A stretch of DNA of 64,000 nt, taken from the NCBI GenBank assembly GCA_037074705.1, contig CM073591.1, positions 130,331,032 to 130,395,031 of the forward strand, written 5' to 3'. A program made the translations under genes and the position numbers. This document shows, in pieces, positions 55,165-64,000 of the stretch. Origin of the DNA: Zhengitettix transpicula (taxonomy: Eukaryota; Arthropoda; Insecta; Orthoptera; Tetrigidae). The notes under the pieces were generated by a model. That model was not told where the DNA came from, did not search any database, and was given only the letters and a program-made list of their open reading frames with translations. The stretch's first letter is position 1. Each line of letters starts with the position of its first letter.

Positions 55165-58100
55165 CCTATATAATAGTTAATTGCTTGTTTGAGAATTTGC
55201 TGGTGATATGTTACTTTTGGTAAACTCCTCCAAAGAGGCGATTTTATTTTGCGTGTTTTCTTTTAGGAATTTTTATAACTACCTTATGTATTTTTTTTTG
55301 TAAACCAGACGGTACTGAACGTTTATGAAAGTCTAGACGGAATTACACAAAAAAAAGGTAAAAACGAGTGTTGCAAGGCCGTTTCCAAGGCCGGGGTCAG
55401 TTTGGATGTCACGAATGTTTTTGTAAGCAATGGAAATGATTTGTAATTATCAGTTTATTTGTAGGTAATATAACGTTCATACCTAGAGTATTTGTCGAAT
55501 TTGTCGATGTTTGGCGAAGGTGGCCGAAACTTTTTTCTGTAGTCTGCTAACATCTTACTGTGGAGAAATGTATTAAGAGAAAAATAAGTATCCCAGGAAG
55601 CAATACAGAAAATTACTCATGTTTCATATTTATGGTGGTTATTTCTGACGTATTATTGCGAAAGGTATGAACCCTCTTTTCAGTCCAAGAGAACTAATAT
55701 GTATAATGATTGTTGTCATTGTAGAGAAACTGTTCTAGGAAATAAATTAATATTGATTTCAGAGATACGCATTAATAACAAAAGCGAAAAATACACGTAC
55801 AAATCTGAGTTGTTTAGTATTAAAAATACGCTGTTAACGTGAATTATCAATCGTTTTACTAGTTATCAAGGATGGACTCGGAAAGAGAAAAAGCTGAAGT
55901 AAGCCAGCAAACACTCTAAGGACATTCTTAAAGAAGTGAAACCTGTTATGTTCGAATATTAACTGGCAACGATAATGGATAGCTGGTAACAGAAAAATAG
56001 CAGCTTGGAATATAGATAAATACTTGTAAATTATGAACCAAACTCTAAAATCAATAGATAAAAGATTTAAGAAGAAAAAAAATACAGACAGTAAACGAGG
56101 TCGATGTTCAATAGACGTCTGGACAGTCCTGTGACCTGTTATATTCAGTTCTACGTAGAACCTTGATTTATATTCAGCATTAATTTCTCACTGAGTAGTT
56201 ACTGTCGTACTTATTCATAGTTTTTCCCCGATCATTTATTCACGATTGCAGTTAATGGACGTAAAGCTTTCTGCCTCTGTAGATATATAATCCTTGATCC
56301 CGTTTCCTTGACTCTCTTCGAGTGGGATGTAATTACGCACAAATCTTTGGCGCGTACGTATCTCGCCAAATTGCACCTGTTGGTGTTAATTGTAATATTT
56401 TTATGTTAAAGGGGTAAGGTTTCTTGTTATATTTTACTTAACATCCACTACTTACTTTGTATAAACAATCTTAGGTCTAATATTTTCTTAATATCTGATA
56501 CCATTATTCATTAGTTTTTAGTGCCTACATCAGATTGGAAATCTGTGATAAATCGCATTAAAGCAGTGATTCTAATTGTTACGATCGTAAAATAATATTA
56601 CTTCATAGGAAAGACGAAGCTGGAAATAAAATAAGCAAAATCGATTCGTATTTAATTCCCTCTTTCTGAAGAAAATCTTGCTTTTTCGTTTATGTCGACT
56701 TGGTTTTAATACACGTCATTCACGCAAAACATTCTGTTTTGGAGATTAATGTTGTAAACTTTGTGGGACGGAGAAGAGGCAACAACATCAATATTTATAT
56801 GTGCGCAGTTAGGGAAGGGTCCAGGAAGTTCAGCTTCATTACGTAAACAGTTTGGATTCTCAAACGAAGCATGATTGTGGTTACCGACACGTACACTCAA
56901 GGAAAGGATAATTAATACCTTACAGGACGGAAAAGTACAACAAATGTTTACGTAAATTCCCTACGCTCTTACTTATGCCAGCTTGGTTACGAGGCACTGT
57001 TTTGAATACTAATTATTCAGAATTAGTAACTTTTAATGTTTGCAAATTCCCAAGACATTACAAAAATTAAATTATACATCTTTACATTTAATGAAAATTA
57101 TAGCAGTTATAATTTATATTTTAAGTAAATGTTAAAAACACCAGTTTGTTTTAAGTATGATAATACATTTTTGTGTCAAATAGGCTGTTGTTATTAACAT
57201 TTATTTTGAAAATTAAAACATTTTAATAATATAAGTACAGTATGTTTTGTATAGATTCATCGTAGGAATGTACGAGACCTCCATACATGATTAAAAATTC
57301 ATATATTTTTTTCCATTGTCATATTTCTGAATTAGCTAATTATTTTCTTATTTACTTTTCAATGTCTTCATAATTACACCGCCTTGATGCAGTGTTTCCC
57401 TCGTCGTTCGGTTAATAACTTTTTCTATAATTAATTCTATATTATTAGCTCTGAAATGAGATATTGTGGGCAAAGTGGAACCGTCTGTGTTTTATTTCAC
57501 TATTTTTTTAAATAGTTTGTGGAAATATCTGTGTGGTTTTTCTTATGATCTAGTTATGTATAGATCCATCTATTATGATTCTTTGTATCAGCAATTATGT
57601 TTATTTTTATTTCCAAGTATGAAACAAGGTGAAATTTCCGATGTCATTTCCTACAGAAACATTTTTTGGGTTAGACTGTTCAATTACTGAACTCGGTAAA
57701 TCAGTTAAGTTAAAAGAACTGAATCATAATCTGTGAATATTTACGTTCAATTACATAATTTTGAATTGTAGTTATTGTATTTAAATTAAATTAATTACTT
57801 TTGTTCTTAGCCCTATCTATACTAAGTCTATCTTCTCGTCTACTCTTAACATCCCAAATTTTACCGCTTAAAAATAAAAGTAAATTGGGCAGACTGAATT
57901 TTAAATTTTTACTTTTTCAAACGGTGGATGACAATGTAAGATTACCTTAAACTAATTTACCGCTTCAGGAACAAAAGTTCAGCCACTTTTATGTAAAGCG
58001 AACAAAATAATTGCAGAAACAAAATCGAGTTTTGTGGTATGGCCTCCATATGGTGGTTGGCGGTTTTTGATTGGTAAAGTCTTCTTAAGGCTCAATGTTC

Positions 58101-58670
58101 AGAGAATATTGTGCAGCAGTTTACGTTGTCTGTCTACACAAGCTCGCTGAATTTTTATGAATATTATGAGAATTTAATAATTTTGGAGGACGTAAAATGT
58201 TTAGGTAACTGTCAATGCTATGATACTGGCATTACTTATCTATTGCAAATGTGATGATCTTATTTTTATTTGTATTATCCTTAAGTCTGTCTTAATATTT
58301 TGAGTTAATTTTGTATGACATTACAATGCAATTTAATATTTTGAATTTGTTTTGTGATAGACCTACACTGGTATTTTATGTTTCAGTAATAAATACTTTA
58401 GTTGTTCCAAAATTTTCTAAAGTTATGAATTATGTTAAAAAATTGCAGTAGTGATAAATTTTTCGAATCCTTTAAAATTCAGTTTACGTGAAATTTTGGT
58501 ATAAAACGACGTATATGTCCAATTTGGTTTATAGTCAATTTATTAACACGTTGAAAAGCTTTATTAATCTTTTTATTTACAGTCGCATCAACTGCCAAGG
58601 TCATTAGGGACTTTTTGTACACTGTTAAATTTGACTCGTCGAGGAACTACTTTATGGGAGTTTCTCAGTT
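55165..58670. other. No recognised feature
   Basis: AT-rich flank of PGRP; short frames with no family signature. Confidence 0.35.
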
Positions 58671-58679
58671 AAGAAATGT

Positions 58680-58760
58680 ACACACACACACACATCCATG
58701 GGGTCGCTGATGCGAGACAGCGACGCTGACCACTACCCCACAGGAGGTCAGCATTATTAA
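58680..58760 (-). repeat. SINE head (tRNA A-box region) next to a (CA)n run
   Basis: The minus strand has CTGTGGGGTAGTGGTCAGCG followed by TCGCTGTCTCGCATCAGCG, matching the start of the SINE at 6.23 kb (GTGGTGTAGTGGTCAGCGTC). The B box is not found. A (CA)n run adjoins at 58680-58694. Confidence 0.5.
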
Positions 58761-59087
58761 TCTTATTCATTGGCCAAGAGACACGGTACAAGAAAACATT
58801 TTCGATACAGAAATCAAACTCGCTCAAATGTAATTTAATATTGAAAAACAGTGTTATCTTAAAGATCCTATTCTTGACTTTTATTTCGAAAGTTGATATA
58901 CCGTGAGTTCGAAAAACTGCTTCCTCACTTCGGAACTTCCAGTGCACAGCCGAATGACTGTAGAATATTCCCTGGAGATGACTCCTTTTCGATTGGTCAG
59001 ATGTGCACTGCAAGTTGTTTTTATTTGAATTTTTTCCATAAGAAATATCGAGCTGAAGAAAAAAGAAATGCGTGTAGACAGTTTATG

Positions 59088-59510
59088 TATAGGATAATCC
59101 AGGTAGTGGCCACTGCCCTCTTATAGGGAAGAATTGAAAGGGGAGATGCTGAAAAGTACAGGAATATAGCTAAGGACCCCCGAGTTGTAGTTTTAAATGA
59201 AAATTCGCCTAAAAGTGATGCGGGGGAGCCCCTATAAAACAAGTAGGTCGGCTACTTTGTACTTGTCACATGCACTTCCGATGGCGGCAATGGGATTTGC
59301 TGTGGGAACGCAGCCTCTCCTTCTCCGTGCCTCGATCAGCTTAGGATGTAGCTGGCCAACTGTTCTGATAGGAATAGTCGACAACAATTACCGTATGCCC
59401 TAGGTCTGAGACTCCAGAACATACACCTCTCAAAACTTAACGAGGTGCCTCAGCTTGTGGAAACCTTAGTTCAAAAACCAGAGAGAGAAGAAGGTATTCC
59501 CGATGTTAGC
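59088..59510 (-). mobile_element. Poly(A)-tailed retroposon family, copy G (most diverged)
   Basis: Minus-oriented. Weakened versions of the family blocks: GAATTGAAAGGGGAGATGC, TTCGCCTAAAAGTGATGCGG, CACTTCCGATGGCGG, TTTGCTGTGGGAACGCAGCC and GTGCCTCAGCTTGTGG. The tail end is lost. Oldest of the seven. Confidence 0.75.
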
Positions 59511-59559
59511 CCTCCAGCCATCTATCCAGGAATGTTCCCCTTGCGAGAGTTGAGAACGG

Positions 59560-60140
59560 CTCCCACAGGTCCTTGTCTATGAATTGTCTGCAGCGGGGAC
59601 ATCTAACTGGAGTTCCTGCCTCCTCTTCCAGTGGTTGGAGTTCCTTCATCGTGGAATCTGTTCCGCGATGACGAATATTATGCCTATAACATACTAATAT
59701 TTTGTCATTACTAAAATGTGATCATTTGGATTATACATTCATACATAACAATTGTAAATGCCTTTACGGCTACCTAACTATTGGATTCACACACTTATTC
59801 ATACACTCATTCATTCACACTACTACCACTGCTGTTGCTGCTTCTTGGCCTACCGCTTTCTTCGCCTTTCTTCTGTTAGCCGACGCTCTCCCTTTCTAAT
59901 TTTTCGGATTAGAGGGGGGGGGGGGTTGAAGGGTTTTGGAAAAAAAGTATAGTTAATATATGTATTTTTAGTGATACTTTACAGGAAGATCGACAAAGGT
60001 CGGTTCCTGTTTACCTTTCTTTCTGGGCCGTAGCGACCTAGCGAGACCAGCTCATTGCCAGACCCGTGGGCCCTCTGGTAGAACCTCACGTAGTTTTCTA
60101 GGACCCGCTCCCACAGGTTTCCTTGTCTATCAAATGTCGT
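59560..60140. repeat. Two related GGCTCCCACAGG segments
   Basis: CGGCTCCCACAGGTCCTTGT at about 59568 and CGCTCCCACAGGTTTCCTTG at about 60107 are alike over about 30 bp in the same orientation. Family and limits unknown. Confidence 0.35.
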
Positions 60141-60602
60141 CTGAATCCTGTTCGATTATATATACTCTATGCTCACTCCCCTTCCTCCAGACACCATCGG
60201 CGCCGTTTCTTTCCAGTCCTTCGTTCTCCTTCGTACTCTGATAAAACAATGATAAATCGTCATAATTACGTCGGAAGAGAAACATCGATTAGTAAATCAT
60301 TTGTTGGTAGTAAATAAACTTAATGGACAGTAGTTACATGCCTTCCGATCTCCACGTCTTCAGTGCCATCTGATGGCTTTATATGGGCTACGAAGTGAAA
60401 AGTGGTATAAACTTCTCAATTTTATTAATAATTTACAAAGCAGATAATAGAATGAAGAAAATAAATGAATGAATAGTTAAAAAATCATAATTAAATGTCT
60501 ATAAAAACACATTAAAATAAATTAATTATTACCCTACATAAAACTTGAAAACGTAGGATGGAAACATAACACGGAGAACTATAATGACTTATGAATTTGT
60601 GG

Positions 60603-60712
60603 TGGGCTTTCTTAAAATTTTGTAGTTAAACGGTAAATTTTAATATTACAAAATTTGTTGGGCTTTCTTAAAATTTTGTAGTAAACGGTAAATTTAATAT
60701 TACAAAATTTGT
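60603..60712. repeat. 56-bp direct tandem duplication
   Basis: TGGGCTTTCTTAAAATTTTG starts both copies (60603 and 60659). They differ by single T deletions (TAGTTAAAC/TAGTAAAC, AATTTTAAT/AATTTAAT). Confidence 0.85.
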
Positions 60713-60839
60713 TGGGAGCCACCTGCAAAGAAAATACTCTCTCGCAGGAAAGGGTGAAATAAAATATTTAATTAATAAAAATAACAAGAATTTATTCTAA
60801 ACTAAACCGAAATACTTGCCCACATGTCATCAATACAGA

Positions 60840-61330
60840 AAGAGTGCCAGCCTAGCCAGGGATGCATATACCTCCTTTCCAAAGATTAACCGTGGTGTAT
60901 TTACAACAAACCGGCGCGCTACCTGGAAACATAGAATGCGGCTTACCAATTCTGCAGCTCGGACAGGAGTCGTCTACCGTTGGTGACTGTGGCTGCAGCA
61001 GCTGAGATCCTACGTACACACCCAAATTGCACAAGTGCACTATAGTTGCTGGAGACTCACTCTCCTCCGCTGATGGTCACCGACTGTTCCCGCTGATGGT
61101 CCTAGACTGTTCTCGTCTCGAGAGATGTCCCTCTTGGACCCCAAAATCGTTATGTCCTGATTGGTCCTCGTTGACACGTGACCCATACTTTATTCTAATT
61201 TAGGACCGTACCTTCCCGGCCGTCTACCCCTTTCTTGACCGACCATGACCTTGTTTGCGGGACCCGTGGATTTCCCTAATCCGTCCCGCAATTGTCCTTT
61301 GTCAGCTACTGGGAACCGGTAAGTCTCGTT
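60840..61330. other. GC-richer segment of unknown nature
   Basis: About 490 bp of near-balanced composition (CCAGCCTAGCC..., CCGGCGCGC, CTCGTCTCGAGAG, CCCGGCCGTC) between AT-rich flanks, beginning close to TGTTGGGAGCCACC. It could be a solo LTR or an unrecognised repeat; I saw neither a primer-binding site nor a coding signal. Confidence 0.3.
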
Positions 61331-62540
61331 TCCATGCTTGCAGGCAGAAATTTAGACAAAATTAAAAAAATTACTTGATGTTCAAGGTAAATCCGAAAAG
61401 CGCACCATAAATTTAGTCAATTTTTAATTGATTTGGAGTATGGGCACTCATAAATTACTTGGAATCCCATGCGATAGGTTCTTATTTAGTATTATATGGT
61501 ATAAATCTTAAATCCCATTAATTCAGAGCAAAATTTAACTGGTTCAGTTCGTATCTGAATTTATGGTAATTGTTTTGTTATGTTCACCAAATCCTTTGGA
61601 CATTGACAGAAGCTATTCAACAGGTCTTGCTGTTATAAAGTGTTAAGGTTACGTCGTATGGTTGAAATTGCCTTTATAACACACATACCATGTAAAATTG
61701 AGATATATTAACGGCGTAGATGTTTCTCAAAGTTTTTTGTAGAATGAACCGGAAATATTTGTCACTGGTTGCTGAATTGATGTTCAAGGCCGAAATGAAT
61801 TGTCAAGGACCACTCTCTGTGACTATCTGACAAATGTAATGACTTGTGTAAACAAGATGAGTCAGAATGACGCCATGAAGTAGCACTTTTAAGCCGAAAT
61901 TCAAGTTTCAGTAATCATTTATAGTATAGCCTTTCTTTCACTAATTCGAATAATACACTTACACAGCAAAAGAGGACTAGTAGAATGTTAGAATTTGTAA
62001 TATTTGCAAGATTTATCAAATTTCGTCAGGACCTTTAGAAATCGTTATATATACGACCACTTTCTACAATTTTTTGCTCCGACAATGCTTCTACTGTTTT
62101 ATGTAATTTTGGAGTCTTCATAAGAAATGTTTCGGCATTGTGGAAAAACAGAGTTGCGGCGTATTTTTGTTTTCAATATTTAATATCAGTGCAATATTAC
62201 GAAACAGAATTTCTGTAGAAGTATCAACCAACTAAATTGCATGCCGATTGGCACTTTCGTAATAAATTATATCTAGTAATGTTAAATGTGACTCTTTTTG
62301 AAATAATAAAGGTAATAATGATAAACCGTATACGGTCTTCAAGATAAATGATTATTTTCTTATCCTTTCGCCAATTGTCCTCAGAAAAGGAGAATGATTT
62401 ATGTATATTTACGTTTAATCTTAAGAAAATCATCGCGCAATCATCGTGTACAATAATAGCTGGGAGTGAAGCCAAAATTTGCAGTAGTATCACGTAAATT
62501 TCACTAGTTGACGTACTTTTGTGTCTAATGATTAGAAATT

Positions 62541-62640
62541 CAGCGATAAATACCGCGCAACGTTTCTGCAATTCTTGTTGCTTTCGTCAGGTAATTGAAA
62601 AACGTAAGAATGACACCGCACTAACAAGGTTTGGATACTT
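62541..62640 (-). repeat. Foldback-family repeat, single arm (ACAACGTTTC type)
   Basis: AAATACCGCGCAACGTTTCT, then TTCTTGTTGCTTTCGTCAGG and GTAAGAATGACACCGCAC, closely like 12.42 kb. On the minus strand this gives CTGACGAAAGCAACAAG...GCAGAAACGTTG. Confidence 0.6.
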
Positions 62641-62649
62641 CTTTATCTA

Positions 62650-64000
62650 ATTAGCATACTTTTAACACCGACTTGTTATATTATAATTAAAAACTCAGCT
62701 TAAGGATCTATTCGTTTTGATTTTTGTATATTTGTGTTCCATATCCCATCATTTATCTTGGTGTCTTATTTTTTTTATGTTACAGGTCTCTCCAGCGAGA
62801 CAAAACAAACTATCAGAAATATAGTTGTACCGTAAGTATCCAGTAACTATTTTATATAAATGCGTAGTGAGTCATTGAATATTTAAAATTTAATATCCTG
62901 CACCTCGTCGGTGCTCTGCAGATTTCCATTTTTATAAGGCTTACTGTTAAACTTCTTATATTTTTCTGGCATTAAAGTACAATTATACAAGTTCACAATC
63001 GAATTTATGACTTTTATTGACTGTTGTCTAGTTGATACTTAAAATACAGGTTCAACTATCAAATTCTTAGTTATCATCATTAAATTAGAGACATAATTCT
63101 AGAAATGTCATAAGTTTTACGCAATTAATATTTAGAATGTTATTTATTCTGACTATATCATTTTATCGAATTAGAAACAAATAATTAAATTAGGGACAGG
63201 GTAAAAATTATTATGGAGATATTTTTTTACAAAAGTTATTTATTATACATAAATATTTATACTGTGTCATTGCAATTATTTGAATTGAGCATCGCACCAA
63301 AGTTAATTTACTACCAAAATTTGCAGTCATCATTGATATAGTATGAATTTTAGTCGTACTGATTAGTTGATTACAATATATTACTTGAATTGCATGTTTA
63401 CATGTGCTTTGCTGAGTTTGAATTTGTATCACAGCATCTGTGGCCCATGACAATATTTAAAAACGAGGGGTGTCACAAAATATAAGAACAAAATTATTGG
63501 GATAGCAATGAAAATAATAATAATCAGATTGATTCTTTTTTCAATAATTTATTGACGTTTTAACGTATTCACGACTTGCATTTATTTTAACTAGATTATT
63601 GCTCATTCAAAGTGGCAATGGGTTACATTGCAATTCCTGGGTTTCGGACTGCACATAGCCAGTGTCTCTTCTCCTCGGTCGTATCTTTTGTTTTTCTGGA
63701 CCATTTTTAGAAAATTAGGACTATACTAACACGGAATTGAACTAGGAAGATGGATGGAATGGTTAAATTTCGGTATTCTTTTCGTTCATCCGGCTCAAAT
63801 ATGGTTTTAGAAAGAATACTCCGGATAATCGTCGATGTTCCAACTAAAAGACTGCTTCTCCAAAAGCGAAAAAACACTCCTTGAATATAATAATGACAAT
63901 ACGATCACCAAAAACGTTCAAATATGATATCACACTTGGTTTATAACTTTGAACACTTTCGTTCTGCATGCCAAGTCTGAAATGACAGGTCACATTCACA
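62650..64000. other. No recognised feature
   Basis: AT-rich right end; nothing supported. Confidence 0.35.

Noticed and set aside
60840..61330. Solo LTR
   Set aside because: It starts near TGTTGGGAGCC, but no matching CA end, target duplication or second copy could be shown; kept only as an unassigned GC-rich segment.

Overview
This is a eukaryotic nuclear window from an AT-rich, repeat-rich insect genome with very long introns. Introns bounded by GT/AG, poly(A)-tailed retroposons, jockey-like and other non-LTR elements, mariner/Tc1 remnants and an insect-type peptidoglycan recognition protein all fit. The repeat load and intron sizes suggest a large polyneopteran genome such as a cockroach or termite, but that is inference; no species-diagnostic gene is visible.

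Two protein-coding genes can be supported, both on the minus strand. (1) Left end, 4680-7951: two internal exons, both in phase 1 at each end, of a proline-rich protein with a long 12-residue Lys/Glu/Pro repeat array. The gene must continue beyond both visible exons, and probably off the left edge. (2) 31078-52021: a complete four-exon gene for a secreted 218-residue PGRP with all amidase residues present. Its exons join in frame across introns of about 11.4, 2.7 and 6.2 kb. The introns hold a mariner, a non-LTR retrotransposon tail, several poly(A)-tailed retroposons and foldback elements.

The rest is mobile DNA and unassigned AT-rich sequence. The recurring families are: (a) a roughly 0.5-kb poly(A)-tailed retroposon, seven copies at 14.6, 29.5, 29.9, 33.5, 46.1, 46.4 and 59.1 kb; (b) foldback or hairpin elements with a stem followed by GAAAC, flanked in three cases by 11-15 bp target duplications, which resemble the hammerhead-ribozyme-bearing terminal repeats of Penelope-like elements; (c) four jockey-like fragments whose sense strand is strikingly poor in G; (d) tRNA-derived repeats at 6.2, 15.8, 16.7, 16.95 and 58.7 kb; (e) dead transposases of mariner, Tc1 and IS630-like types at 9.8-10.9, 12.9-13.6, 14.2 and 42.5-43.9 kb; (f) non-LTR retrotransposon 3' ends at 45.6-47.7 and 54.9-55.15 kb.

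The two genes have no evident functional link. The most readable history is in PGRP intron 1. A mariner was split by a foldback element, leaving a 13-bp target duplication. A non-LTR reverse transcriptase was split by two poly(A) retroposons at one target site, and its reading frame closes exactly when they are removed. No clearly new gene system was found; the best candidates for new description are the poly(A) retroposon family and the hammerhead-like foldback families.
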